The notes under the pieces: model-generated | What the model saw: only the letters and a program-made list of their open reading frames with translations | What the model was told of the DNA's origin: nothing | The model's database searches: none | In this document: positions 51,757 through 61,235 of the stretch, piece by piece | Position numbering within the stretch: the first letter of the stretch is position 1 | Layout: each line of letters opens with the position of its first letter | Made by a program: the position numbers and the translations under genes | NCBI RefSeq assembly: GCF_900156335.1 | Contig: NZ_FTMZ01000001.1 | Coordinates: forward strand, 62,001-126,000 | DNA from: Sphaerotilus natans | Lineage (GTDB): Bacteria > Pseudomonadota > Gammaproteobacteria > Burkholderiales > Burkholderiaceae_C | Direction: 5' to 3' | Length of the DNA: 64,000 bases

Positions 51757-51780
51757 AAAGCCCGCGCAAGCGGGCTTTTG
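51757..51780. terminator. Bidirectional intrinsic terminator
   Basis: AAAAGCCCGC (51757-51766) and GCGGGCTTTT (51771-51780) form a perfect 10-bp stem with a GCAA loop. With A- and T-runs on either side it can stop both the reductase gene (plus) and rpsT (minus). Confidence 0.93.
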
Positions 51781-51805
51781 CTGGGATCCACCCGGATCAG
51801 CTGAT

Positions 51806-52117
51806 TCAGGCGGCGGCCTGGGCCGGAGCCAGGGCCTTGATCTTGGCCGACAGGCGGCTCTTGATGCGCGAGGCCTTGTTCTTGTGGAAGATGCCCTTGT
51901 CGGCGATCGAATCGATCACGGCCTGGGCGGTCTTGAAGGTGTCGCCAGCCTTGGACTTGTCACCGGAGGCGACGGCCTTCAGCACGCCCTTGACGGCGGT
52001 GCGGAACTTCGAGCGCAGCGCGGTGTTGGCGGCGTTGAGCTTGACATCCTGACGCGCACGCTTGCGACCCGAGGCAATGCGGACGGTCTTCTTCTTGGCT
52101 TTGGACGAGGTGGCCAT
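51806..52117 (-). CDS. rpsT: 30S ribosomal protein S20
   Basis: A 103-residue basic protein with the S20 pattern [40 protein letters not shown] and [20 protein letters not shown]; it binds 16S rRNA. Slightly longer than the E. coli protein through an Ala-rich end. The divergent neighbour murJ is the common partner in beta-proteobacteria. A TATACT at 52152-52157 (minus) is a likely -10. Confidence 0.96.
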   Translation of the reverse strand: MATSSKAKKKTVRIASGRKRARQDVKLNAANTALRSKFRTAVKGVLKAVASGDKSKAGDTFKTAQAVIDSIADKGIFHKNKASRIKSRLSAKIKALAPAQAAA

Positions 52118-52206
52118 GGTGTGTTTCGTGTTCCGGGTGGAAAAGCCTAGCAGTATAGCATTGATAATCGCAAGACCTGCGACCCCTGACGCTCAAGTCC
52201 CCATCC

Positions 52207-53769
52207 ATGAGTCTGCTTCGTTCTGCCTCCGTCGTGTCGGCGCTCACGCTGGCCTCGCGCATCACCGGGCTGGTGCGCGAACAGCTCATTGCTGCCGCCT
52301 TTGGCGCGAGTGCCGCCACCGATGCCTTCCAGGTCGCGTTCCGCATCCCGAACCTGCTGCGGCGGCTCTTCGCCGAGGGCGCGTTCTCGCAGGCCTTCGT
52401 GCCCATTCTGGCCGCCTCGCGGGCCACCGAGGGTGACGAGAAGACGCAGACGCTGATCGATGCGGTGGCCACCGTGCTGCTGTGGGCGCTGGTGGTGGTG
52501 TGCGCCTTGGGGGTGATCGGCGCGCCGGTGCTGGTCTGGGCGATGGCCTCGGGCCTGCCGGCCGACGGCCAGGAGGCCGCGGTGGTGATGACCCGGCTCA
52601 TGTTTCCGTACATCGGCTGCATGTCGCTGGTGGCGCTGTCGGCGGGCATCCTGAATTCGTGGAAGCATTTTGTGGTGCCTGCCGCCACGCCGGTGCTGCT
52701 GAACCTGAGCGTGATCGCCGCCGCCTGGCTGCTGCGGCCGCAGTTCGAGGTCTGGGGCGTGCGGCCGGTCTATGCGCTGGCGGTCGGGGTGATGGTCGGC
52801 GGCGTGCTGCAGCTGGCGGTGCAGGTGCCGGCGCTGAAACGCATCGGCATGCTGCCGCGCCTGGGGCTGGGGCCGGCGGCGCTGCGCCGCGCCTGGGCCC
52901 ACGAGGGCGTGCACCGCATCCTCAAGCAGATGGCGCCGGCGCTGCTGGGGGTGTCGGTCGCGCAGCTCTCGCTCTTGGTCAACACCCAGATCGCCTCGCA
53001 TCTGGTGGCGGGCTCGGTGTCCTGGCTGACCTATGCCGACCGGCTGATGGAGTTCCCGACCGCGCTGCTGGGCGTGGCGATGGGCGTGGTGCTGCTGCCG
53101 CAGCTCTCGGCCGCGCAGGCCAAGGGCGAGACCGAGCGCTACTCGGGCCTGCTCGACTGGGGCCTGCGCCTGGTGGTGCTGCTGGCGCTGCCGTGCGCGG
53201 TGGCGCTGCTGGTGTTTCCGCAGCCGCTGGTGGCGGTGCTGTACCACTACGGCGCCTTCACCGCCGAGGATGTGCGCCAGACGGTGATCGCGCTGATGGG
53301 CTACGGCGCCGGTCTGATGGGGCTGGTGGCGATCAAGGTGCTGGCACCGGGCTTCTACGCCAAGCAGGACATCCGCACCCCGGTGCGCATCGCCATCACC
53401 GTGCTCGGGCTGACGCAGCTGATGAATCTGGTCTTCGTGCCTATGCTCGGTCATGCGGGGCTGGCGCTGTCGATCGGTCTGGCGGCGCTGGTCAACGCGA
53501 CCTGGCTGCTGACGGGGCTGCGCCGGCGCGGCAGCTACCGGCCCGAGCCGGGCTGGCGCGGCTTTGCGCTGCGTGTGGTGGTCGGCTGCGTGGCGCTGGG
53601 CGCGGCGCTGGCCTGGGCTGCACAGGCGATCGACTGGATCGGTCTGCGCAGCCAGCCGGGCTGGCGCGCGCTGGTGCTCGCCGGGGTGCTTGGCGGGGTG
53701 GCGCTGCTGTATTTCGGCGTGCTGCGGCTGCTGGGGCTGGACCTGCGCCAGTTCGCGCGTCGGCAGTGA
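52207..53769 (+). CDS. murJ: Lipid II flippase
   Basis: A 520-residue inner-membrane protein with about 14 helices, MurJ/MviN family of the MOP superfamily, which flips the peptidoglycan precursor lipid II. Signature: SLLRSASVVSALTLASRITG, FAEGAFSQAFVPILA, FQVAFRIPNLLRRLF and an Arg-rich central cavity. Full length. ATG 52207. Confidence 0.95.
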   Translation: MSLLRSASVVSALTLASRITGLVREQLIAAAFGASAATDAFQVAFRIPNLLRRLFAEGAFSQAFVPILAASRATEGDEKTQTLIDAVATVLLWALVVVCALGVIGAPVLVWAMASGLPADGQEAAVVMTRLMFPYIGCMSLVALSAGILNSWKHFVVPAATPVLLNLSVIAAAWLLRPQFEVWGVRPVYALAVGVMVGGVLQLAVQVPALKRIGMLPRLGLGPAALRRAWAHEGVHRILKQMAPALLGVSVAQLSLLVNTQIASHLVAGSVSWLTYADRLMEFPTALLGVAMGVVLLPQLSAAQAKGETERYSGLLDWGLRLVVLLALPCAVALLVFPQPLVAVLYHYGAFTAEDVRQTVIALMGYGAGLMGLVAIKVLAPGFYAKQDIRTPVRIAITVLGLTQLMNLVFVPMLGHAGLALSIGLAALVNATWLLTGLRRRGSYRPEPGWRGFALRVVVGCVALGAALAWAAQAIDWIGLRSQPGWRALVLAGVLGGVALLYFGVLRLLGLDLRQFARRQ

Positions 53770-53821
53770 GATCGGCACGAATCCGCGGTCATCGGGCGCG
53801 CTGTCGATACACTTTCGCTCC

Positions 53822-54700
53822 ATGGACCGCAGCTCCCTGTCCCCGCTCGAGTATTTCGCCGCGCTGGTCGCCGACGATGACAGCCTCTCCCTGACCGAGG
53901 CGGCGGCCGCGATCGCGCAGGCCGAGGAGCCGGGGCTGGACCTGCAGGCGGTGCAGACCGAGCTCGACACGCTGGCCTGGCGGCTGCGCAAGCGCCTGGC
54001 CGCCGATGCCTCGCCGCTGCAGCGGGTGCAGGCCCTGCATCATTTTCTCTACAAGGACCTGGGCTTCACCGCCGGCGATGTCGACGAGCCGGCCTGCAGC
54101 CATCTGCATCAGGTGCTGCGCCAGCGGCGCGGCATTCCGGTGTCCTTGGCGGTGATCTATCTGGAACTGGCCGGCCAGATCGGCCTGCAGGCCGACGGGC
54201 TGGCGTTCCCGGGGCATTTCCTGGTCAAGCTGCACCTGCCGATGGGCGAGGCGGTGATCGATCCGCTCAGCGGGCGCTCGCTGTCGCGTCACGAGCTGGA
54301 AGAGCGGCTCGAGCCCTGGCTGGATCTGGACGCGATGTCGCGGCTCGGTGTCGAGGCGGCCTCCGGCGCGCTGGGCGAGCTGCTGGCCGAGCATCTGCAG
54401 CCAGCTTCGGCGCGCGAGATCCTGTCGCGCATGCTGCGCAACCTCGAGCGGGTCCACCGGGCCGACGGCGATCCGGCGCGCCTGCTGCAGATCCAGCACC
54501 GGCAGGTCGCGCTCGAGCCGGAGAACTGGACCTGCCGGCGCGAGCGCGGCCTGACGCTGGCGCAGCTCGGCCTGACCACCGAGGCGATCGAGGATCTGCA
54601 GTGCTATCTCGATCATGCTGGCCGGGGGGCGGCCGACCGGCGCCGCATCGGCGCGCAGCTGACGGCACTGCGCGAGGCCGGACCGCCGCGCTGGCACTGA
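53822..54700 (+). CDS. SirB1-family transglutaminase-like/TPR protein
   Basis: A 292-residue protein of the SirB1 (transglutaminase-like TPR, TIGR/COG2912) family: LHHFLYKDLGFTAGDVDEPA, RQRRGIPVSLAVIYLELAGQ, FPGHFLVKL, then TPR helices (190-285). Members are often noted near prmC or hemK; function is not settled. The expected Cys of active transglutaminases is not clear here. Starts 52 bp after murJ. Confidence 0.88.
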   Translation: MDRSSLSPLEYFAALVADDDSLSLTEAAAAIAQAEEPGLDLQAVQTELDTLAWRLRKRLAADASPLQRVQALHHFLYKDLGFTAGDVDEPACSHLHQVLRQRRGIPVSLAVIYLELAGQIGLQADGLAFPGHFLVKLHLPMGEAVIDPLSGRSLSRHELEERLEPWLDLDAMSRLGVEAASGALGELLAEHLQPASAREILSRMLRNLERVHRADGDPARLLQIQHRQVALEPENWTCRRERGLTLAQLGLTTEAIEDLQCYLDHAGRGAADRRRIGAQLTALREAGPPRWH

Positions 54701-54708
54701 TCCCTCCG

Positions 54709-55797
54709 ATGACAAGTTCCCTGCGCCCTTTGCTCCCGCTGATCCGCCAGCGTGGCCTGATGCTGGCCTGGCTGGGCGTGGCGCTGCTGGCCGGGCTGCT
54801 GCTGTGGCTGCTGGCGCCGGTGCTCACGCCCTTCCTGGCGGCGCTGGTCCTGGCCTATGCGCTGCAGCCGGCGGTCGGGCGGCTGCAGCGGCATCTGCGT
54901 CTGCCGCGGGCGCTGGCCGCGCTGCTGGTCGAGCTGATCGCGATGGCCGCGCTGCTGGGCGTGCTGCTGCTGATCGTGCCGGTCATCTCGCACGAGCTGC
55001 CCCGGCTGCGCGAGCAGATCCCGCAGCTGGCCGCGCGCATCAACGACGGACTGGCGCCGTGGCTGGCGCAGTACGGCCTCAGCGTGCGGCTGGACATTGC
55101 CGGCATCAAGGCCTTCGTGGTCAAGTACCTCGATGCCAGCGGCGAGGACATGCTGGCCGCGCTGCTGAGCTCGGCGCGCATCGGCGGCAGCGTGCTGCTG
55201 GCGCTGGTGGGCAATGCGGTGCTGGTGCCGGTGGTGATGTTCTACCTGCTGCTGGACTGGCCGATGCTGACCGGGCGGCTGCGCCGGCTGGTGCCGCCGC
55301 GCCATCTGGAGGCGGTCTGCGGCTTCGCCGAGGAGTGCGACCAGGTGCTGGGGCAGTATCTGCGCGGACAGCTGCTGCTGATGCTGGTGCTGGCGACCTT
55401 CTACACTTCGGCCCTGGCGCTGGCCGGCTTCGAGCTGGCGCTGCCGCTGGGCGTGTTCACCGGGCTGGCGATCTTCATTCCCTACCTGGGCTTCGGCCTG
55501 GGCGCGGCGCTGGCGCTGCTGGCCGGGGTGCTGCAGTTCGCCAGTCTGTACGGCGCCGGTGCGGTGCTGCTGATCTACGGGGTCGGCCAGGTGCTCGAGA
55601 GCTTCGTGCTGACGCCGCGTCTGGTCGGCGAGCGCATCGGTCTGCACCCGATCGCGGTGATCTTCGCGCTGCTGGCCTTCGGGCACCTGTTCGGCTTCGT
55701 CGGCGTGCTGCTGGCGCTGCCGGCGGGTGCGCTGGTGCTGGTGGCGCTGCGCCGGGTGCGACGCGCCTACGTCGACAGCCGGCTCTACCGTGGCTGA
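54709..55797 (+). CDS. AI-2E family transporter (PerM-like)
   Basis: A 362-residue inner-membrane protein with about eight helices: AWLGVALLAGLLLWLLAPVL, FLAALVLAYALQPAVGRLQR, VPVVMFYLLLDWPMLTGRL, GQYLRGQLLLMLVLATFYTS, GLAIFIPYLGFGLGAALAL and the C-terminal LTPRLVGERIGLHPI. The family includes permeases suggested for autoinducer-2 and Na+/H+ exchange; the substrate is not given by sequence. It starts 8 bp after the SirB1 gene. Confidence 0.91.
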   Translation: MTSSLRPLLPLIRQRGLMLAWLGVALLAGLLLWLLAPVLTPFLAALVLAYALQPAVGRLQRHLRLPRALAALLVELIAMAALLGVLLLIVPVISHELPRLREQIPQLAARINDGLAPWLAQYGLSVRLDIAGIKAFVVKYLDASGEDMLAALLSSARIGGSVLLALVGNAVLVPVVMFYLLLDWPMLTGRLRRLVPPRHLEAVCGFAEECDQVLGQYLRGQLLLMLVLATFYTSALALAGFELALPLGVFTGLAIFIPYLGFGLGAALALLAGVLQFASLYGAGAVLLIYGVGQVLESFVLTPRLVGERIGLHPIAVIFALLAFGHLFGFVGVLLALPAGALVLVALRRVRRAYVDSRLYRG

Positions 55798-55833
55798 TGC
55801 CCGAACGACAACGAAACGACTTCCTCCGCACGC

Positions 55834-56535
55834 ATGTCCCGTGACCCGTCCTCGACGATGCGACAGGTGCCGCTGGCCTTCGGGCCGGAGCCGGTGCTGC
55901 GCTTCGATACCTTCGTTCCCGGCGCCAACGCGCAGTGGGAGCAGGTGCTGATGGCGCTGCTGGCGCCCAACCCGACGATGCCGCTGTACCTGTGGGGTCC
56001 GCCGGGCAGCGGCAAGTCGCACCTGATGCAGGCCGCGGCCAGCCAGACGCAGTCCTTCGGGCTGCGGGTGGCGGCCTTCGACCTGAAGTCGCCGGTGCCC
56101 TGGGAGTTCGACGAGGAGGCCCGGCTGCTGATCCTCGACGACTGCGACCGCTATGATCGGCGCCGCCAGCACGAGGCCTTCCGCATGTTCGTCGAGGCCA
56201 CGACGCTGGGCGTGCCGATCCTGGCGGCCGGGCGGCTGCCGCCGGTGGACCTGCCGGTGCGCGACGACCTGCGCACCCGGCTGGCCTGGGGGCTGGTCTA
56301 CCGCCTGGTGCCGCCGACCGACGAGCAGGTGCGCGCGCTGCTGCGCCGCGAGGCCGAGCGGCGCGGCATCACCCTCGACGACGAGATGATGGCCGAGCTG
56401 GTGGGCCGCGCCGGCAACGAGCTGGTGCCGCTGATGGAGCTGCTCGACCGGCTCGACCGCTACGCGCTGTCGAGCAAGAAGGCGGTGACGCTGGCACTGC
56501 TGCGGCAGATGCTGGCCGAGCCGGACGAGATCTGA
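55834..56535 (+). CDS. hda: DnaA regulatory inactivator Hda
   Basis: A 233-residue DnaA-related AAA+ protein that, with the sliding clamp, promotes ATP hydrolysis on DnaA to limit re-initiation. Near the N-terminus is the clamp-binding-like QVPLAF; Walker A LYLWGPPGSGKSHLMQAA, Walker B ARLLILDDCDR, sensor region and the arginine VRDDLRTRLAWGLVYRL. ATG 55834 or 55858 are possible starts; neither has a clear ribosome-binding site. Confidence 0.9.
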   Translation: MSRDPSSTMRQVPLAFGPEPVLRFDTFVPGANAQWEQVLMALLAPNPTMPLYLWGPPGSGKSHLMQAAASQTQSFGLRVAAFDLKSPVPWEFDEEARLLILDDCDRYDRRRQHEAFRMFVEATTLGVPILAAGRLPPVDLPVRDDLRTRLAWGLVYRLVPPTDEQVRALLRREAERRGITLDDEMMAELVGRAGNELVPLMELLDRLDRYALSSKKAVTLALLRQMLAEPDEI

Positions 56536-56563
56536 AACGGGCTTGACCCGACAAACCGAACCG

Positions 56564-57247
56564 ATGACCGCACCCTCCCGCCAGCTTTGCCTGTTCGACC
56601 TGGATCACACGCTGATCCCGATCGATTCCGACCACGCCTTCGGCAGCTTCATGGTCGAGATCGGCTGGGCCGATGCCGACGAGTTCCGCCGCCGCAACGA
56701 CGCCTTCTACGCCGACTACCAGGCCGGCACGCTCGACCTGAACGCCTACATCGACTTCGCCACCGCGGTGTGGCGCAGCCGCCCGCTGGCCGAGGCCCTG
56801 GCCGCGCGCGAGCGCTTCCTGGCCGAGGTGCTGCGCCCGAAGGTGCTGCCGCAGGCGCTGGAGCTGGTGCGCCATCACCAGCGCCGCGGCGATCTGGTGG
56901 CCATCGTCACCGCGACCAACGAGTTCGTCACCACGCCGATCGCCGCCGAGTTCGGCGTCGAGCACCTGCTGGCGGTGCAGCTCGAGCGCGAGGCCGACGG
57001 CCGCTGGCTCGGCCGGGTGCGCGGCACGCCGACCTTCCGCGAGGGCAAGGTCGCGCGCGTGCACGACTGGCTGGCCGGGCAGGGCGCCTCGCTGGCCGAC
57101 TTCTCCGGGGTGAGCGTCTACAGCGACTCGCCCAACGACCTGCCGCTGCTGGAGATCGCCACCGATCCGGTGGCCACCAACCCGAGCCCGGCGCTCGAGG
57201 CCACCGCCACGCAGCGCGGCTGGCGCATACTGCGTCTCTTCCCATGA
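56564..57247 (+). CDS. HAD-superfamily IB phosphatase (SerB-like)
   Basis: A 227-residue HAD-IB hydrolase: nucleophile motif LCLFDLDHTLIPIDSDHAF, motif II TATNEFVT, and motif III with YSDSPNDLPLLEIATDPVAT. Family members hydrolyse phosphoserine or other small phosphates. Placed between hda and pcnB and coupled to pcnB by ATGA, the common betaproteobacterial order. Confidence 0.9.
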   Translation: MTAPSRQLCLFDLDHTLIPIDSDHAFGSFMVEIGWADADEFRRRNDAFYADYQAGTLDLNAYIDFATAVWRSRPLAEALAARERFLAEVLRPKVLPQALELVRHHQRRGDLVAIVTATNEFVTTPIAAEFGVEHLLAVQLEREADGRWLGRVRGTPTFREGKVARVHDWLAGQGASLADFSGVSVYSDSPNDLPLLEIATDPVATNPSPALEATATQRGWRILRLFP

Positions 57248-58908
57248 TCAAGAACATCATTCGCAAGCTGCTCGGCAAGTCGAGCCTGTCCACCCCGGTC
57301 GGCGAGACCGTCCTCGAGGCGGTTTCGCTGCGTCCGGCGGCCGTGCCCGAGCCGATCGCGTCACGGCCGCTGCCGGTCGAGCCGACGCCGGTGGCGGCGG
57401 CTGCCGCCGAGCTCGCCTCGGCCGTGGCCGGCCCGGTGCGCGGCCGCCGCGTCGAGGTGCCGGCCTCGGTGCACCGCATCGACCCCTCGCTGCTCGACGA
57501 CCGCGCGGTCAAGGTGGTCACCACGCTGCAGGACGCGGGCTTCGAGGCCTACATCGTCGGCGGCGCGGTGCGCGACCTGCTGCTGGGCCACCGCCCCAAG
57601 GACTTCGACGTCGCCACCAACGCCACGCCCGAGCAGGTCAAGGGCCTGTTCCGGCGCGCCTTCATCATCGGCCGGCGCTTCCGCATCGTCCACGTCGTGC
57701 ACGGCCGCGGCCGCGAGCACGAGGTGATCGAGGTCTCGACCTTCCGCGCCTACCTCGACCCGGCCGCGGCCGAGCAGGTCGAGGGCCACGAGAAGACCTC
57801 GCGCGCGGCGCTGGCCGACAAGAGCCATGTGGTCGACGCCAGCGGTCGGGTGCTGCGCGACAACGTCTGGGGCCCGCAGGACGAGGATGCGGCGCGGCGC
57901 GACTTCACCGTCAACGCGCTCTACTACGACCCGCGCCGGCGCATCGTCGTCGACTACCACGACGGCATCGCCGACGCCCAGGCCCGCGTGCTGCGCATGA
58001 TCGGCGACCCGGTCACCCGCTACCGCGAGGACCCGGTGCGCATCATCCGCGTGGTGCGCTTCGCCGCCAAGCTGGGCTTCGAGATCGAGCCGGGCACCCG
58101 CGAGCCGATCCGCGCCTGCGCCGAGCTGCTCTCGGCGGTGCCGGCCAGCCGGATGTTCGACGAGATGATCAAGCTGCTGCAGACGGGCCACTCGCTGGCC
58201 AGCCTGGAGGAGCTGCGCAAGCAGGGCCTGCACAGCGGCATCTTCCCGATCCTGGATGCGGTGCTCGACGAGGCGCACGCCCACGACGGGCGCGAGCAGT
58301 TCATCCAGCGCGCGCTGGCCGACACCGACCGCCGCGTCGGCGAGGGCAAGCCGGTGGCGCCGAGCTTCATGCTGGCGTGCATGCTCTGGCATGACGTGGT
58401 GCGCCGCGCCGACGAGCTGCGCGCCCGCGGCGAGCCGCCGGTGCCGGCGCTGCAGCTGGCGATCGACGCGGTGTTCGACGCGCGCATTGGCGACATTTCC
58501 GGCCGCGGCAAGCTGGCGGCCGACATGCGCGAGATCTGGATGATGCAGCCGCGCCTGGAGCGCCGCACCCCGTCGGCGGCGCTGACGCTGGTGGCGCAGC
58601 CGCGCTTCCGTGCCGGCTTCGACTTCCTGCGCCTGCGCGCCGACACCGGTGAGGCCGACGCCGACCTGGCGCACTGGTGGGAGCGCTTCTCGACCGCCGA
58701 CGACGCGCTGCGCGAGGCGCTCTTCGTCGAGGCGCGCCAGCAGGACCAGGCGCGCCGCGCCGCGGTGGCTGCCGGCGAGCTGCCGGCCGAGGCCGCCGCC
58801 GGCACGGCCGGCGGTCCGGCCAAGAAGCGCCGCCGCCGCCGCAAGCCTGCGGGTGTGCGTGCCGACGGCGCGCCGGCCTTCGCCGAGGCCGAGTCCGGCG
58901 GTGACTGA
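57244..58908 (+). CDS. pcnB: Poly(A) polymerase I
   Basis: A 554-residue nucleotidyltransferase adding 3' poly(A) tails that promote RNA decay. Catalytic site GGAVRDLLLGHRPKDFDVAT (Asp-x-Asp), RRDFTVNALYYDP and RMIGDPVTRYREDPVRIIRV. The N-terminal 80 residues are a Pro/Ala-rich leader, and the C-terminus is a basic tail (KKRRRRRKPAG), typical of RNA-binding ends. Starts by ATGA overlap with the HAD gene. Confidence 0.95.
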   Translation: MIKNIIRKLLGKSSLSTPVGETVLEAVSLRPAAVPEPIASRPLPVEPTPVAAAAAELASAVAGPVRGRRVEVPASVHRIDPSLLDDRAVKVVTTLQDAGFEAYIVGGAVRDLLLGHRPKDFDVATNATPEQVKGLFRRAFIIGRRFRIVHVVHGRGREHEVIEVSTFRAYLDPAAAEQVEGHEKTSRAALADKSHVVDASGRVLRDNVWGPQDEDAARRDFTVNALYYDPRRRIVVDYHDGIADAQARVLRMIGDPVTRYREDPVRIIRVVRFAAKLGFEIEPGTREPIRACAELLSAVPASRMFDEMIKLLQTGHSLASLEELRKQGLHSGIFPILDAVLDEAHAHDGREQFIQRALADTDRRVGEGKPVAPSFMLACMLWHDVVRRADELRARGEPPVPALQLAIDAVFDARIGDISGRGKLAADMREIWMMQPRLERRTPSAALTLVAQPRFRAGFDFLRLRADTGEADADLAHWWERFSTADDALREALFVEARQQDQARRAAVAAGELPAEAAAGTAGGPAKKRRRRRKPAGVRADGAPAFAEAESGGD

Positions 58909-59431
58909 GTCCGCGCCGGACTCGCTGCCGCGCCGCGCCGTCATCGGTCTTGGCGCCAATCTCGGCGATCTGGATGCGACGCTGGACGCGGCCTGTGCCG
59001 CGATCGCCGCGCTGCCGCGCAGCCGCTGGCTGGGCGTGTCCGGGCGCTGGTGCAGTCGGCCGGTCGATTCGTCCGGCCCGGACTACCTGAACGCGGTCGC
59101 CGCGATCGAGACCCGGCTGGCGCCGCTGGAGCTGCTCGCGGCGCTGCAGGCCATCGAGAACGCACATGGCCGCGAGCGCCCCTGGCGCAACGCGCCGCGC
59201 ACGCTCGACCTCGACGTGCTGCTGATCGACGACCTGCGCAGCACCGATCCGGTGCTGCTGCTGCCGCATCCGCGCCTGCTCGAGCGCGCCTTCGTGCTGC
59301 TGCCGCTGCTGGAGCTGCAGGCCGCGCTGGACGGCGCGCTGCCGCTGCCCGGACACGCCGACGTGGCGGCGCTGCAGCAGCTTGCCGACCGGCTGGCCCG
59401 CGAACAGGGCCTGGAGCGCCGGCCCGGCTGA
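58901..59431 (+). CDS. folK: 2-amino-4-hydroxy-6-hydroxymethyldihydropteridine pyrophosphokinase
   Basis: A 176-residue HPPK enzyme of folate synthesis: VIGLGANLGDLDATLD, PDYLNAVAAIET, and the signature RPWRNAPRTLDLDVLLIDDL. The start is GTG 58901, overlapping the pcnB end by 8 bp; no ATG lies near the expected N-terminus. pcnB-folK is a conserved pair. Confidence 0.94.
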   Translation: MTESAPDSLPRRAVIGLGANLGDLDATLDAACAAIAALPRSRWLGVSGRWCSRPVDSSGPDYLNAVAAIETRLAPLELLAALQAIENAHGRERPWRNAPRTLDLDVLLIDDLRSTDPVLLLPHPRLLERAFVLLPLLELQAALDGALPLPGHADVAALQQLADRLAREQGLERRPG

Positions 59432-59482
59432 AACGTTTCCGGCCTGTGCCCGCCAAGCGGCTACACTCCAACGTTTCCAATC

Positions 59483-59500
59483 ATGACAATTCCGTGACAG
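59483..59500 (-). promoter_or_regulatory. PHO-box-like element upstream of the Pit genes
   Basis: The minus strand reads CTGTCAC-GGAA-TTGTCAT: two 7-bp repeats separated by 4 bp, matching 12 of 14 positions of the PhoB half-site CTGTCAT. It lies 71-88 bp upstream of the DUF47 gene. It runs opposite to the gene, so direction of control is uncertain. Confidence 0.5.
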
Positions 59501-59570
59501 GTTGCCGCCGCCCGGCGGGCATTCGGTCACCCCCTGACCGTTCCTGTCCCTCTCCCCCCTGGAGCTCAAC

Positions 59571-60218
59571 ATGCTGTTCGGCAAGCTGCTGCCGCGCGAA
59601 GGCAATTTCTTCGAACTGTTCAACAAGCACGGCGAGGCGATGGTCGCCGGATCGCGCTCCTTCCAGAGCCTGCTGCAGAACTACGGCGACACCTATCTGC
59701 GCGAGAAGTACGCCGCCGAGGTGGATGCGGCCGAGCATGCCGCCGACAAGGTGACCGCCGAGGTCAACCGCCTGCTGCACAAGACCTTCATCACCCCGAT
59801 CGACCGCGAGCAGATCCACGGCCTGATCAACGCGATGGACGATGTGCTGGACCTGTTCCAGGATGTCTCCGAGACGCTGGCGCTGTACGACGTGCGCACC
59901 ATCACCGAGGAGGTGCTGCGCCTGGGCGACCTGGCGGCCAAGTGCGGCGAGCGCGTCGCGCATGCGGTGTCGCTGCTGGGCAAGCTCAGCGACCACAGCG
60001 TCGCCGAGGCCACCGTCAAGACCTGCGAGGAGATCGATCGCCTCGAGTCCGACGCCGACCGGGTGATGCGCTCGGCGATGTCGCGCCTGTTCCGCGAGGA
60101 GCAGGACATCCGCGAGCTGATCAAGCTCAAGGCGATCTACGAGATGCTCGAGTCGATCACCGACAAGTGCGAGGACGTGGCCAACCTGATCGAGGGCATC
60201 GTCCTCGAGAACTCCTGA
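59571..60218 (+). CDS. DUF47 (PhoU-like) partner of Pit transporter
   Basis: A 215-residue helical PhoU-related protein: LFGKLLPREGNFFELFNKHG, TPIDREQIHGLINAMDDVLD, EIDRLESDADRVMRSAMSRL, IKLKAIYEMLESITDKCEDV. DUF47 proteins sit immediately upstream of pit genes and are thought to control phosphate flux. It ends 6 bp before pit. CTGGAG precedes ATG 59571. Confidence 0.93.
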   Translation: MLFGKLLPREGNFFELFNKHGEAMVAGSRSFQSLLQNYGDTYLREKYAAEVDAAEHAADKVTAEVNRLLHKTFITPIDREQIHGLINAMDDVLDLFQDVSETLALYDVRTITEEVLRLGDLAAKCGERVAHAVSLLGKLSDHSVAEATVKTCEEIDRLESDADRVMRSAMSRLFREEQDIRELIKLKAIYEMLESITDKCEDVANLIEGIVLENS

Positions 60219-60224
60219 GCCATC

Positions 60225-61235
60225 ATGGACGCAATCCAGGTCAGTCTCTGGGTGGTCGTGCTGCTGGTGGCGCTGGCGCTGCTGTTCGACTTCATGAACG
60301 GCTTCCATGACGCGGCCAACTCCATCGCCACCGTCGTGTCCACCGGCGTGCTCAAGCCGCAGCAGGCGGTGCTGTTCGCGGCCTTCTTCAACTTCATCGC
60401 CATCGGCATCTTCCACCTGAAGATCGCCGCCACCGTCGGCAAGGGCATCGTCGAGCCGGGCATCGTCGACTATCACGTCGTCTTCGGCGCGCTGGTCGGG
60501 GCGATCACCTGGAACGTGGTCACCTGGTTCTACGGCATCCCGTCGAGCTCCTCGCATGCGCTGATCGGCGGCATCGTCGGCTCGGTGACCGCCAAGGCCG
60601 GACTGGACGCGCTGATCGGTGCGGGCATCTGGAAGACGGTCGCCTTCATCCTGGTCTCGCCGACGCTGGGCTTCATCCTGGGCTCGCTGCTGATGGTGGT
60701 GGTGGCGTGGATCTTCCGGCGCAGCACACCGATCCGGATCGACAACTGGTTCCGGCGCCTGCAGCTGGTCTCCGCCGGCCTGTACAGCCTGGGTCACGGC
60801 GGCAACGACGCGCAGAAGACCATCGGCATCATCTGGATGCTGCTGATCGCCACCGGCTACACCAGCGCCACCGACGACATGCCGCCGGGCTGGGTCATCT
60901 GGTCGTGCTACATCGCCATCGCCCTGGGCACGATGTTCGGCGGCTGGCGCATCGTCAAGACCATGGGCCAGAAGATCACCAAGCTCAAGCCGGTCGGCGG
61001 CTTCTGCGCCGAGACCGGCGGCGCGATGACGCTGTTCCTGGCGTCCTGGCTGGGCGTGCCGGTGTCGACCACGCACACCATCACCGGCGCCATCGTCGGC
61101 GTGGGCTCCACCCAGCGGGCCTCGGCCGTGCGCTGGGGCGTGGCCGGCAACATCGTCTGGGCCTGGATCTTCACGATTCCGGCCTCGGCGGCGGTCGCGG
61201 CCGGCGCCTACTACCTGGGCACGCTGATCCTCTGA
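60225..61235 (+). CDS. pit: Low-affinity inorganic phosphate transporter (Pit family)
   Basis: A 336-residue PiT permease: N-terminal repeat FDFMNGFHDAANSIATVVST and C-terminal repeat YSLGHGGNDAQKTIGIIWML, each carrying the essential Asn-Asp/Asp-Ala motif, plus ITWNVVTWFYGIPSSSSHAL and VPVSTTHTITGAIVGVG. Imports metal-phosphate with protons or sodium. The 3' end overlaps the facing gene by 25 bp. Confidence 0.95.
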   Translation: MDAIQVSLWVVVLLVALALLFDFMNGFHDAANSIATVVSTGVLKPQQAVLFAAFFNFIAIGIFHLKIAATVGKGIVEPGIVDYHVVFGALVGAITWNVVTWFYGIPSSSSHALIGGIVGSVTAKAGLDALIGAGIWKTVAFILVSPTLGFILGSLLMVVVAWIFRRSTPIRIDNWFRRLQLVSAGLYSLGHGGNDAQKTIGIIWMLLIATGYTSATDDMPPGWVIWSCYIAIALGTMFGGWRIVKTMGQKITKLKPVGGFCAETGGAMTLFLASWLGVPVSTTHTITGAIVGVGSTQRASAVRWGVAGNIVWAWIFTIPASAAVAAGAYYLGTLIL

